From CAUZEB01 sp963578655 (lineage in GTDB: Bacteria > Chloroflexota > Dehalococcoidia > Lucifugimonadales > CAUZEB01): 13,484 nucleotides of DNA. The stretch lies in NCBI GenBank assembly GCA_963578655.1, contig CAUZEB010000038.1, forward strand, positions 1 through 13,484. The letters are read 5' to 3'. A program made the position numbers and the translations under genes. The notes beneath the pieces were generated by a model that did not search any database, had not been told where the DNA came from, and was given only the letters and a program-made list of their open reading frames with translations. This document shows, piece after piece, positions 1-7,025 of this stretch (the first letter of the stretch is position 1; each line of letters opens with the position of its first letter).

Positions 1-41
1 AGTTTTCCTCCGTGAATATTGCCCTCTAGTTTATGACTCAC
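1..41 (-). CDS. ribH: 6,7-dimethyl-8-ribityllumazine synthase, N-terminal fragment
   Basis: Only the first 13 codons are inside the window; the gene runs off the left edge. Read on the minus strand from a GTG at 41 it gives (M)SHKLEGNIHGGK. This resembles the conserved start of lumazine synthases, where an EGN/EGKL-type segment precedes the GIV..RFN strand. A GGAGG Shine-Dalgarno site lies at 49-53, seven bases before the GTG. It starts 21 bases after the ribBA stop, in the order expected of a rib operon. RibH condenses the RibA/RibD product branch with 3,4-dihydroxy-2-butanone 4-phosphate to make the lumazine that RibE dismutates to riboflavin. The call rests on a short peptide, a strong ribosome binding site and operon context, so it is likely but not proven. 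Confidence 0.72.
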   Translation of the reverse strand, partial: MSHKLEGNIHGGK

Positions 42-48
42 TTTGAAA

Positions 49-53
49 CCTCC
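49..53 (-). promoter_or_regulatory. Shine-Dalgarno site of ribH
   Basis: GGAGG on the minus strand, seven bases before the GTG at 41. It is the main support that a real gene begins there. Confidence 0.7.
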
Positions 54-62
54 ATTGGGAAA

Positions 63-1286
63 TCATGAATGAGAATCTAAAAGATGCCCGAGCTTATCCT
101 TTTTCGTTTGAAGATATCGCTTATTCTCTTCATTGGTAGCAGCAATTATTGGAACACGTTCTTCAAGCTCAAGACCAAAACTTTCTAGTCCTACTCTTTT
201 ACTGGGATTATTGGTTAACAATCGTAATTTTCTAACCCCTAAATCTTCTAGGATTTGGGCACCTACTCCGTAGTTCCGGGGATCTGGATCAAATCCTAGC
301 CTTATATTAGCCTCGACGGTGTCTAAGCCTTGGTCCTGAAGATTATAGGCTTTTAATTTATTGTGCAGACCTATGCCTCTCCCTTCTTGTCGCATATATA
401 AAAAGACGCCTGTTCCTTCCTCACTAATGGCATTCAGAGCTATTTTCATCTGGTCACCGCAGTCACATCGGATGCTTCCAAATACATCTCCCGTTAGACA
501 TTCGCTGTGAACTCGAACAAGTGTAGGTTCGTCAGTGGAAATCTCGCCCATAACAAAAGCAATATGACTGACTTCACCTGGGCTTCCATCCTCACCTAGT
601 CTGCTTATGTATGAGATAGCGGTAAATTCACCCATATCGGTCGGGATTCTAGCCTCTGCTATACGTTCAATCATCTTTTCGTGCCTTCGGCGATAAGTTA
701 TCAGATCGGCGACGGTCACGATCTTGATGTCAAATTTATTGGAGAAATGTTCTAGATCATCCATTCTGGCCATCGTGCCGTCGTCAGACATGATTTCGCA
801 TATAATACTTGCAGGATACAGGCTGGCTAGCCGCGTCAGGTCAACGCTGGCTTCTGTCTGTCCAGCTCTAACTAAAACTCCTCCTTCCATGTACCTCAAT
901 GGGAAAATGTGGCCTGGTCTAGCCAAATCTTGAGGAGTAGTGTCGGGATTAATTAGAGCTTGTATAGTCACAGATCTGTCGTAAGCAGATATTCCTGTAG
1001 TGGCGTTACTCAAAGCATCGACTGATACAGTGAAGGCTGTAGAATGTCGAGCTGTGTTATCCTGGACCATTAGTGGGAGGCCAAGCTCTTCCAATCTAGT
1101 TCCCAACATTGGGACGCAGACGAGACCTCTCCCGTGGGTCGCCATGAAATTGATGGCATCAGGAGTAACCATTTCTGCGGCCATTACTAGGTCACCTTCA
1201 TTTTCTCGATCCTCATCGTCCACGATGATCACCATACGCCCAGACTTTATATCGTCAATTGCGTGTTCAACACGAGAAACAGGCAT
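63..1286 (-). CDS. ribBA: Bifunctional 3,4-dihydroxy-2-butanone-4-phosphate synthase / GTP cyclohydrolase II
   Basis: A 407-residue cytoplasmic enzyme that feeds both branches of riboflavin synthesis. The N-terminal half (about 1-200) is the RibB domain, which converts ribulose 5-phosphate to dihydroxybutanone phosphate. It has the acidic motif DDEDRENEGD at 23-32, TTGISAYDRS near 97-106 and the ARPGHIFPLR stretch near 122-131. The C-terminal half (about 207-407) is GTP cyclohydrolase II, with zinc cysteines C263, C274 and C276 in SECLTGDVFGSIRCDCGD and the RQEGRGIGL motif at 299-307. Both active sites look intact and the length is normal for RibBA. I chose the ATG at 1286 because AAGGAT lies eight bases before it; a TTG six bases further upstream (1292) is in frame but only two bases from that site. 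It sits 54 bases after ribE and 21 before ribH in the same operon. Confidence 0.96.
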   Translation of the reverse strand: MPVSRVEHAIDDIKSGRMVIIVDDEDRENEGDLVMAAEMVTPDAINFMATHGRGLVCVPMLGTRLEELGLPLMVQDNTARHSTAFTVSVDALSNATTGISAYDRSVTIQALINPDTTPQDLARPGHIFPLRYMEGGVLVRAGQTEASVDLTRLASLYPASIICEIMSDDGTMARMDDLEHFSNKFDIKIVTVADLITYRRRHEKMIERIAEARIPTDMGEFTAISYISRLGEDGSPGEVSHIAFVMGEISTDEPTLVRVHSECLTGDVFGSIRCDCGDQMKIALNAISEEGTGVFLYMRQEGRGIGLHNKLKAYNLQDQGLDTVEANIRLGFDPDPRNYGVGAQILEDLGVRKLRLLTNNPSKRVGLESFGLELEERVPIIAATNEENKRYLQTKKDKLGHLLDSHS

Positions 1287-1294
1287 TTTCAAAT

Positions 1295-1300
1295 ATCCTT
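1295..1300 (-). promoter_or_regulatory. Shine-Dalgarno site deciding the ribBA start
   Basis: AAGGAT on the minus strand, eight bases before the ATG at 1286 and only two bases before the in-frame TTG at 1292. The spacing favours the ATG. Confidence 0.65.
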
Positions 1301-1340
1301 TCTTCCTTTAAAAACTTTCTTCTTAAGCATGATATTCAGT

Positions 1341-1925
1341 TTAAGAGTAGAGTCGCTTAGTAAGGCTTTCTACATATTTAGCCAGTATATCCACTTCGAG
1401 GTTAACTGAGTCGTTAACATGAATAGTACCAAATATAGTATTTTCTTTAGTATATGGCACTATGGTTACTGTGAATGTGGACATGTCACAGTTTACTACG
1501 GTAAGACTAGTACCGTCCACAGTGATAAAACCTTTTTCTACTATGTATTTCATGAAAGGACTCGGTGTCGTTACAGTAATCAGTAATGCATCAGATTCCT
1601 TTACTATGCAACGAACGTGGCCTATAGTATCGACGTGACCTTGGACAATGTGCCCTCCAAAGCGACCAACCGCTTGAATGGCCCTCTCTAAGTTTACACT
1701 TGAGTTAGCACTCAGTTGTCCCAAGTTTGTGCGGCGAATGGTTTCGGGCACAATATTTACCCTAAAATAGGATTCATATAGATTGGTAACTGTTAAACAA
1801 GCGCCGTTAACAGATACACTGTCACCAACTTTCAAATCATCCAGAACTAACGATGCTGTAATATCCAAACGATCCGATTCAATTATCTTAATTCTGCCTA
1901 TTTCTTCAACTATACCTGTAAACAC
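1341..1925 (-). CDS. ribE: Riboflavin synthase, alpha chain
   Basis: The enzyme dismutates two molecules of 6,7-dimethyl-8-ribityllumazine to riboflavin and a pyrimidine that is recycled. The protein is 194 residues with the family's two tandem lumazine-binding barrels: repeat 1 starts MFTGIVEEIG and contains GDSVSVNGACLTVT (35-48), repeat 2 contains GGHIVQGHVD (90-99) and GFITVDGTSLTVVN (132-145). I chose the GTG at 1925 because family members begin exactly at MFTGIVEE and a GGAG lies nine bases before it, within the end of ribD. An in-frame GTG at 1940 would add five residues and overlap ribD by 11 bases. The start lies four bases after the ribD stop, so the two are probably translationally coupled. 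The enzyme is called RibC or RibE depending on nomenclature. Confidence 0.95.
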   Translation of the reverse strand: MFTGIVEEIGRIKIIESDRLDITASLVLDDLKVGDSVSVNGACLTVTNLYESYFRVNIVPETIRRTNLGQLSANSSVNLERAIQAVGRFGGHIVQGHVDTIGHVRCIVKESDALLITVTTPSPFMKYIVEKGFITVDGTSLTVVNCDMSTFTVTIVPYTKENTIFGTIHVNDSVNLEVDILAKYVESLTKRLYS

Positions 1926-1929
1926 GCAA

Positions 1930-3009
1930 TCAAGCTCCACGATAACCTATAATTGCTATATCCTGACCGAATGCTTTAGTTCTAGGATGTTCTAGACGAA
2001 GAGCATTAGTCATGTTTGAGACGCCCTTGCCCATAACTGGAGAAGGCGCATTCTTCCCTCCAATTATGGTTGGCGATATAAAGGCGATTACTTTATCAAC
2101 AAGTCTAAGATCAAATAGAGACCCCAGAAGTATGCCACCAGTTTCCACCAATATGCTAGTGATATCGTTTTCTCCCAGTATTTGCATTAGTTTGACTAAA
2201 TCGACATGGTCATCCTCACCCGACACTGTTTTAAAATCTGCGTGAATTTCCTTAGTGGATTGGCGTCGAGCTGATGTGGATGTAATTATCATTGTTCTTC
2301 CAGGTTGACTTAACAGGCTCGCACCAGGTGATATCTTTCCCTTGGAGTCAAGAATTATCCTAACAGGTTGGTTTTTTAAGGGATTACCAAATTGATCCCT
2401 CGCAGTTAGGCGAGGATTGTCGATAACGACCGTATTAATTCCGACCATAACTGCATCCGATTGAGAACGAAGCTTGTGCACATAGGCTCTTGATGCTTTA
2501 GAGCTTATCCATTTGGAGTCACCCGAACGTGTGGCTATTTTTCCGTCTAGACTCATAGCAAACTTTGCAGTAACAAATGGATATCCTGTAGTAATATATT
2601 TTGTGTATGCCTCAATTAATTTGGCTGCGGTATCTTTACACTCTCCTAATTCAAGTTTAATTCCAGCATCCCTGAGACGGGAAATCCCATGTTGGTTTAC
2701 TAGAGGGTTTGGGTCAATCATGGCAACACAAACCTGGCTGATCCCAGCTCCAATTATGGCTTCTGTGCAAGGAGGTGTGCGGCCAAAATGATTACAAGGT
2801 TCTAATGTAGTGTATAGAGTGGCTCCTTTTGCTCTGTCACCGGCCTGATGAAGAGACATTACTTCCGCATGAGCCTGCCCCGGAGGTTGGGTCCAACCTT
2901 GTCCTACAACAGTGTTGTCCTTAACTACGATTGACCCGACAGCCGGATTAGGGCTCACAGAGCCTAAAGTCTTCTGTGCCAACGTCAAAGCTTTATCCAT
3001 ATATGTCAT
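1930..3009 (-). CDS. ribD: Bifunctional diaminohydroxyphosphoribosylaminopyrimidine deaminase / aminouracil phosphate reductase
   Basis: This protein carries out the two steps after GTP cyclohydrolase II: deamination of the pyrimidine ring and NADPH-dependent reduction of the ribose. Length is 359 residues, usual for RibD. The deaminase domain (about 1-145) has the zinc/catalytic set HAE (H47, E49), PC at 71-72 and C81 in the PPC motif. The reductase domain (about 146-359) starts with FAMSLDGKIATRSGDSKWIS and has a VGINTV..DNPRLTAR segment and an ETGG segment. The start is an ATG at 3009, 12 bases after the dcd stop. A second ATG three codons in (3000) is also possible, as no strong Shine-Dalgarno site decides between them. 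It runs directly into ribE. Confidence 0.95.
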   Translation of the reverse strand: MTYMDKALTLAQKTLGSVSPNPAVGSIVVKDNTVVGQGWTQPPGQAHAEVMSLHQAGDRAKGATLYTTLEPCNHFGRTPPCTEAIIGAGISQVCVAMIDPNPLVNQHGISRLRDAGIKLELGECKDTAAKLIEAYTKYITTGYPFVTAKFAMSLDGKIATRSGDSKWISSKASRAYVHKLRSQSDAVMVGINTVVIDNPRLTARDQFGNPLKNQPVRIILDSKGKISPGASLLSQPGRTMIITSTSARRQSTKEIHADFKTVSGEDDHVDLVKLMQILGENDITSILVETGGILLGSLFDLRLVDKVIAFISPTIIGGKNAPSPVMGKGVSNMTNALRLEHPRTKAFGQDIAIIGYRGA

Positions 3010-3021
3010 AATCTATGGTAC

Positions 3022-3594
3022 CTAGCTATGGTTATCGAAATCCTTATACATGCGGCTTGCGGTCGGATCGGTTTGTCCTTGGTATTTACTACCTAGTACT
3101 GGAGAACCGTATGGATTATCTGCAGGAGCGGAAAGCCTAAGATACGACATTTGCCCGATTTTCATGCGGTAATACAAAGCAATAGGAAGGTTGGCAACGT
3201 TACTAAGTTCGAGTGTGAGATGGCCCTTCCAACCAGGATCAACATATCCGGCGGTTGAATGTATCAGAAGGCCTATACGTCCCAGGGAACTTTTCCCTTC
3301 CAAACGAGCCACTAAGTCATCTGGCAATTCAACATATTCTAGAGTGCTTGCTAAAACGAACTCTCCAGGGTGCAATATAAATGGAGTTGTGTCGTCTATC
3401 TCCACCATTTCCATGAGATCACTCACGTCCTCTCTAATGTCAATAAAAGTTTTACGTGAGTTTCTAAATACAAGGAAACGTTGGTCAAGGTGTACGTCAA
3501 TACTAGCTGGTTGTATGCACCCAGTTCCCAAAGGTTTCACCACGATACGTCCCTTTTCAAGTTCTTGTTTTATAGTATGGTCGCTGAGAACCAT
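3022..3594 (-). CDS. dcd: dCTP deaminase, probably bifunctional dCTP deaminase/dUTPase
   Basis: A 190-residue enzyme of the trimeric dCTP deaminase/dUTPase family. It shows the GKSSLGRIGLLIHSTAGYVDPGW block (about 100-122), the catalytic glutamate in HLTLELSNVANLP (E129), and a C-terminal PYGS..GSKYQGQ..PTASR lid (161-181). The SSLGR, HSTAG with alanine at 115, and SKYQGQ signatures resemble the Mycobacterium and Methanocaldococcus bifunctional enzymes, which turn dCTP straight to dUMP. The Escherichia-type monofunctional protein reads SSLAR, HVTAH and KYRNQ instead. The bifunctional reading is inferred from those motifs. It is the first gene of the rib transcript, with GGAGG four bases before its ATG and a promoter about 55-80 bases upstream. 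Its stop is 12 bases before ribD, so dUMP supply and flavin synthesis are probably co-transcribed. Confidence 0.94.
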   Translation of the reverse strand: MVLSDHTIKQELEKGRIVVKPLGTGCIQPASIDVHLDQRFLVFRNSRKTFIDIREDVSDLMEMVEIDDTTPFILHPGEFVLASTLEYVELPDDLVARLEGKSSLGRIGLLIHSTAGYVDPGWKGHLTLELSNVANLPIALYYRMKIGQMSYLRLSAPADNPYGSPVLGSKYQGQTDPTASRMYKDFDNHS

Positions 3595-3604
3595 AGTCCC
3601 TCCA

Positions 3605-3623
3605 ATTTAAAATAGTTTTAAAT
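3605..3623. repeat. Perfect AT-rich inverted repeat in the dcd leader
   Basis: ATTTAAAA at 3605-3612 and TTTTAAAT at 3616-3623 are perfect 8-base arms around TAG. It lies between the predicted transcription start and the ribosome binding site of dcd, so it could be an operator or a weak leader hairpin. In AT-rich DNA it may also be chance. Confidence 0.4.
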
Positions 3624-3646
3624 CGTCCGAAAGGTCTCTTCCAAGA

Positions 3647-3675
3647 ATTGTAGCAATCGTCTGATCTTGACGCAA
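3647..3675 (-). promoter_or_regulatory. Predicted sigma-70-type promoter of the dcd-rib operon
   Basis: On the minus strand, TTGCGT at 3675-3670 (-35, three of six consensus bases) is followed by a 17-base spacer and TACAAT at 3652-3647 (-10, five of six). Transcription would start near 3640, leaving a leader of about 46 bases before dcd. I see no FMN riboswitch consensus in the leader or in the 3595-3826 gap. The rest of that 232-base gap holds only a small 5-bp hairpin (ACAAC/GTTGT, 3718-3731) without a T run. Confidence 0.5.
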
Positions 3676-3826
3676 TCCTATCCTAACCAAATATGACTTA
3701 TTGATTAACTAACATAGACAACTGAGGTTGTTAATGGGTGCGAAAACCTTTATTTAACCATAATATCTTATATCATTAACTCTAGAAGCCAATAAGTCTG
3801 AATACCAGTTTTGTGACGTAGGTCTT

Positions 3827-4702
3827 TTACGGCTGCATGCTAAATACTACCTCCACTGTCATATCCAATTGTAGTTCTCCAGGACTAATGGAACTATTAT
3901 TCATCTCTGAATCCATAAAAGTCATTCGTGTTAAATCCGATCGGGATACATTTATTGATCCAGCATAATCGTTGATCGCTATGGGATGACCTTTATTAAC
4001 GCCTAAGAGATTTGCGAAGTGATCTGCTTTAATTACGGCATCTGTGATTGACAAATTACGGAGTTCCTCTTCGTACATTTTTGTGTTATCTAAAGTGAAT
4101 CTTATGCTATTAATCCTAACAAATTCACCCACGGCATCCACTATATTGTCTATAATGATTGCCGACTTCGATATGTCACGGATGTTGACTTTTACGAAAT
4201 TACTAACTTCAAATCCGATCAGGACTTGTTTTCCTATACGGCTCCCATTCTTCGATGTTTCCACATATTCGTATCTAGGATAAATGTTAAAGAAAGACGT
4301 TTGAATATCATTGTCGGCAATATCGTGCTCCTGAAGTACTTCCATTAGTGATTTGGCGGCGACGGCGGCATCTTTACGAGCTTTGGATACTGTGGGAGCA
4401 ACAGCCTCAATACCAACATCCAATATTGCGATATCAGGAGTCAAAGTTAATTTCCCTACTCCGAATACTCTGATCGCTGAATCAGATAGCGAAGTGTGCA
4501 GTCTCGTAGAGTTTGAATCACTTTCAACTGGCGTCTTCAGAGATGACGTAGCTTGCTCACTCGTGGCCGAATTAATCGACTTGAAATTCGTTGAAGTTGG
4601 CTTTCCTATTGAATCGGACGGAACGGAACTGCAGGATGTTATCAGAGCTATCAGCAGTAGTGTTGAGGAAATTGGGGTGATGATTGCCTTTACGATATGC
4701 AT
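3827..4702 (-). CDS. SIMPL-domain (DUF541) lipoprotein
   Basis: A 291-residue exported protein of unknown exact role. The N-terminus is a lipoprotein signal: a short basic start, a hydrophobic stretch (about 7-22) and the lipobox ITSC with C24 as the likely lipidated residue. Residues about 25-75 are a Ser/Thr-rich linker. The rest, from IRVFGVGKLTLTPDIAILDVGIE to the end, is the SIMPL fold: GxGxxxxxPDxAxxxxGVE-like start, an alternating strand/helix body, an NIYPRYEY segment and a final TVEVVFSM strand. SIMPL proteins are found in periplasms or on cell surfaces and have been linked to oxidative or envelope stress, with no agreed activity. The ATG at 4702 is preceded by an AGAGAGAGAGA tract acting as a purine-rich ribosome binding site. 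It is followed after 232 bases by the dcd-rib operon and is divergent from lepB. Confidence 0.85.
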   Translation of the reverse strand: MHIVKAIITPISSTLLLIALITSCSSVPSDSIGKPTSTNFKSINSATSEQATSSLKTPVESDSNSTRLHTSLSDSAIRVFGVGKLTLTPDIAILDVGIEAVAPTVSKARKDAAVAAKSLMEVLQEHDIADNDIQTSFFNIYPRYEYVETSKNGSRIGKQVLIGFEVSNFVKVNIRDISKSAIIIDNIVDAVGEFVRINSIRFTLDNTKMYEEELRNLSITDAVIKADHFANLLGVNKGHPIAINDYAGSINVSRSDLTRMTFMDSEMNNSSISPGELQLDMTVEVVFSMQP

Positions 4703-4707
4703 TCGAG

Positions 4708-4718
4708 TCTCTCTCTCT
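4708..4718 (-). repeat. GA dinucleotide tract at the SIMPL gene ribosome binding site
   Basis: Eleven bases of alternating AGAGAGAGAGA on the minus strand, ending five bases before the ATG at 4702. It is the only purine-rich Shine-Dalgarno candidate for this gene, so changes in repeat number would move the site. Confidence 0.5.
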
Positions 4719-4744
4719 GAATATATTGATCCGATCGGCGATTC

Positions 4745-4764
4745 ATTATACTCCAGAGTTGGAG
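4745..4764 (-). promoter_or_regulatory. Predicted -10 element with adjacent inverted repeat, SIMPL gene
   Basis: A perfect TATAAT on the minus strand (4750-4745) lies about 43 bases before the SIMPL gene start. I find no good -35. Directly upstream of the -10 is an inverted repeat, CTCCA (4751-4755) and TGGAG (4760-4764) with a 4-base centre, placed like an operator. A second palindrome, CCGATCGG (4731-4738), falls at the expected transcription start. Confidence 0.4.
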
Positions 4765-4869
4765 ATGGACACCTATGCGGAACTTACCCAGTATTTCACT
4801 ATTTTTTCGAGCATGGAATCTGATTCGGTGGGACTGATTGGATAAATTCCTGCCCTGTAGGTTCTATTA

Positions 4870-4899
4870 ATGACAAATCTTGAACCTTTTGGGTATAAT
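4870..4899 (+). promoter_or_regulatory. Predicted promoter of lepB
   Basis: ATGACA at 4870-4875 (five of six matches to TTGACA), an 18-base spacer, and a perfect TATAAT at 4894-4899. Transcription should start near 4906, about 54 bases before the lepB ATG. It is the closest match to a consensus housekeeping promoter in the window, and with the SIMPL gene promoter it accounts for the 257-base divergent gap 4703-4959. Confidence 0.6.
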
Positions 4900-4959
4900 T
4901 TAACTATACAGACAAAAAAACTCCAGTAATATTCATGTGGATGCTAGGTAGAACTTCAA

Positions 4960-5550
4960 ATGAGGCCATTAACACGGGAAGTCATACAAAGTATAATCCT
5001 TGCCTTAACAATCTTTGTTTTACTGGGTTCGAGTATCCAGAACTTTCGTGTAGAAGGTTACAGTATGCGAGACACTCTTCAGGAGGGTCAGTATGTGATA
5101 GTCACCAAAGTGGTATATTGGCATCTAAATCCAAAATTAGTTAATTCGACCTTCCCTTTTATCAATATCAACGAAAATATTGAATTCTTCCTGTTCCACT
5201 CGCCTTCACGCGGTGAAGTTGTCATATTTAAATTTCCCAATGATAAAAAACGCGACTTTGTAAAACGTATAATAGGAGTGCCCGGAGACATCGTCGAAAT
5301 AACGAAAGGAATAGTGATGGTTAATGGTAAGCCATTGCAGGAGCCTTACGCTACTACTGGATATCCGGTCACTTTGGGATCCGTAAAGGTGCCAAAGAAT
5401 GCCTATTATGTTTTAGGTGACAATAGGCCCGTAAGTAGTGATTCCAGAGCTTGGGGATTGGTCCCTGCAGATAACATAGTCGGGAGAGCTTGGCTCACAT
5501 ATTGGCCTTTGGGTCAAATAGGTCTTGTAAAGCATAGAGGTGGCAGTTAG
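4960..5550 (+). CDS. lepB: Type I signal peptidase
   Basis: A membrane-bound serine protease that removes signal peptides from exported proteins. It has 196 residues, typical of the short Gram-positive/Chloroflexota form. One N-terminal membrane helix spans about 8-25. The catalytic serine is S35 in VEGYSMRDTL and the general-base lysine is K102 in DFVKRIIGVPGD. The conserved GDNRPVSSDSRAWG box is at 153-166. All catalytic elements are present. The start is the ATG at 4960, where the signal anchor begins at normal length; only a weak AGGT 10 bases upstream serves as ribosome binding site. It is transcribed alone, between a divergent lipoprotein gene and a convergent flavin enzyme gene. I see no hairpin-plus-T terminator in the 86 bases after it. 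Confidence 0.95.
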   Translation: MRPLTREVIQSIILALTIFVLLGSSIQNFRVEGYSMRDTLQEGQYVIVTKVVYWHLNPKLVNSTFPFININENIEFFLFHSPSRGEVVIFKFPNDKKRDFVKRIIGVPGDIVEITKGIVMVNGKPLQEPYATTGYPVTLGSVKVPKNAYYVLGDNRPVSSDSRAWGLVPADNIVGRAWLTYWPLGQIGLVKHRGGS

Positions 5551-5636
5551 CTGCAACGTGAAGGCATCTTCTGTAAGAAAACCAAATCATTTTGAGATTA
5601 GTATTACACATCTGACTCAAATCAAGCGAGACGAAT

Positions 5637-6788
5637 TCAGATCCGTTTAGAATTGTTGAAATGCGGCATAACGTCTTTAGCAAACACCTTTAATTGGTCC
5701 ATGAACATATTTCTTGGCATTCCTTCAGGCCAGTGCAATATTATGTGCTCCAACCCCGGATATTGTTCTTCTATATCTCTTAAGAATTCGAGTAGTCGAT
5801 CGGAAGGCCCGCAGATCCATGCTTTCTGGGCTACTCCGTCTTCTAAAGAAGGCCTTCGTGCTGGAGCTCCGGGCGTGCCCCAGGGACGTCCCTTTTCGTC
5901 AGTGTATCTTACAAACCCGAACGGCGCGAACCACTTGTATCGCTCGTCGTGGTAAGGCCTTAACTTCTGAATGGCTTTATCTTGGGTATCTGATATGTAA
6001 AATCCTATACCTAATGCAAGATCTCCACCTAATTTAACATCACGTCCATATGTAGAAAACGAATCCATACATTTACGAAAGACTTGTTCGACCAATTTCT
6101 CTCCTGTTAATGATACGATACCCTTGAATCCGTTACGGGCCATGAATTCTATACTGTTACCACTAACTATAGGTTGCCACGTTTCAACCGGTAAATTAAT
6201 TGGTCTTGGCACGAGCGTTATCTCCTTTAGAGGGTATCCTCTATATTCCACGTCCTGGGGTATCGTGTAGTGTTTTCCTGCGTGGCTAAATCGTTCGGAA
6301 TTGAAAGCCTTTTGTATAATCTCTATTTGCTCTTCAAACAGTTCCCTATTAGCTTGATTATCTATAACAGGGAAACCAAAAGTTTCTACTTCGCGACTAT
6401 GATATCCACGTCCTACACCAAATATAACTCTGCCTTTTGTAAGAATATCGGCCGTCGCGTAATCTTCTGCAAGACGCAGCGGATGCCACATTGGTACGAT
6501 GTTAAAAGCACATCCAAATTTGAGAGTCTTAGTCATTTTGGCCAAATGGACACTGAGGAGGGGAATATTTGGTATACATTCATATCCTTCTTTTTGGAAA
6601 TGATGTTCAGCCATCCATAGCGCGTAAAACCCCAGTTTATCCATAAGTTTAGCGATTTCTTCACTAGATCTGAAACTTTGGATTAGGTCCTCATTAGCAT
6701 AAGTCCTTTCATCTGACGGAGTACCCTCAGTTCCAACATTGTCGAGTTCTATATTACCCACATAGAGAACAGAGAAATGTTTGATCAT
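5637..6788 (-). CDS. Luciferase-like (LLM class) flavin-dependent oxidoreductase
   Basis: A 383-residue protein of the bacterial luciferase-like superfamily, a TIM barrel using FMNH2 or coenzyme F420. Family features include the N-terminal strand IKHFSVLYVG, WMAEHHF at 58-64, a KFGCAFNIVPMWHPLRLAEDYATAD block (90-114), and GRVIFGVGRGYHSREVETFG (119-138). A C-terminal domain ends in an LEHIILHWPEG segment. AEHHF and GVGRGY resemble monooxygenase members, but the substrate cannot be told from sequence. I chose the ATG at 6788 because the family fold begins there and GAAAGG lies nine bases upstream (6798-6803). An in-frame ATG at 6887 would add 33 residues with no family character. It lies 237 bases downstream of fmt and converges on lepB. 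Genomes of the SAR202 type carry many paralogues of this family. Confidence 0.88.
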   Translation of the reverse strand: MIKHFSVLYVGNIELDNVGTEGTPSDERTYANEDLIQSFRSSEEIAKLMDKLGFYALWMAEHHFQKEGYECIPNIPLLSVHLAKMTKTLKFGCAFNIVPMWHPLRLAEDYATADILTKGRVIFGVGRGYHSREVETFGFPVIDNQANRELFEEQIEIIQKAFNSERFSHAGKHYTIPQDVEYRGYPLKEITLVPRPINLPVETWQPIVSGNSIEFMARNGFKGIVSLTGEKLVEQVFRKCMDSFSTYGRDVKLGGDLALGIGFYISDTQDKAIQKLRPYHDERYKWFAPFGFVRYTDEKGRPWGTPGAPARRPSLEDGVAQKAWICGPSDRLLEFLRDIEEQYPGLEHIILHWPEGMPRNMFMDQLKVFAKDVMPHFNNSKRI

Positions 6789-6797
6789 AGTAAAATG

Positions 6798-6803
6798 CCT
6801 TTC
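6798..6803 (-). promoter_or_regulatory. Shine-Dalgarno site deciding the start of the flavin oxidoreductase
   Basis: GAAAGG on the minus strand, nine bases before the ATG at 6788. It supports the shorter protein over the in-frame ATG at 6887. Confidence 0.6.
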
Positions 6804-6989
6804 ATTTTGGGTTGTTCCTAAGAGATAGTTAATCAATTTAACAAATATTATGCAATCTTTTTGGAGTGTTGGGATTACGCTGTACAATGGTGTAATACAG
6901 TTGTTTCTGCCGTACGGGATGAGTCGTATATAATGGTTTAGGAACGCTATTCAATCCGATAGTCTAGCTTACTAGTCTCTGTGGCCTTG

Positions 6990-7011
6990 ATCCTTAGAAT
7001 TCCTGAAGGAT
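6990..7011. repeat. Short inverted repeat downstream of fmt
   Basis: ATCCTT at 6990-6995 and AAGGAT at 7006-7011 form a 6-bp stem around a 10-base loop containing GAATTC, 14 bases after the fmt stop. No T run follows on the minus strand, so it is at best a weak terminator or an RNA-processing structure. I see no clear promoter in the rest of the 6789-7025 gap. Confidence 0.3.
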
Positions 7012-7025
7012 ACCAATATTAGATA

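Noticed and set aside
3191..3610. 139-codon plus-strand frame opposite dcd
   Set aside because: It is antisense to a well-conserved dcd and its peptide has no family character.
4353..4823. 156-codon open frame on the plus strand opposite the SIMPL gene
   Set aside because: It is antisense to a gene with a clear lipoprotein signal and SIMPL domain, has no recognisable domain and extends into the divergent promoter region.
6789..6887. 33-residue N-terminal extension of the luciferase-like enzyme
   Set aside because: The family fold starts at MIKHFSVLY and a GAAAGG site serves the ATG at 6788; the extension has no family similarity or signal peptide.
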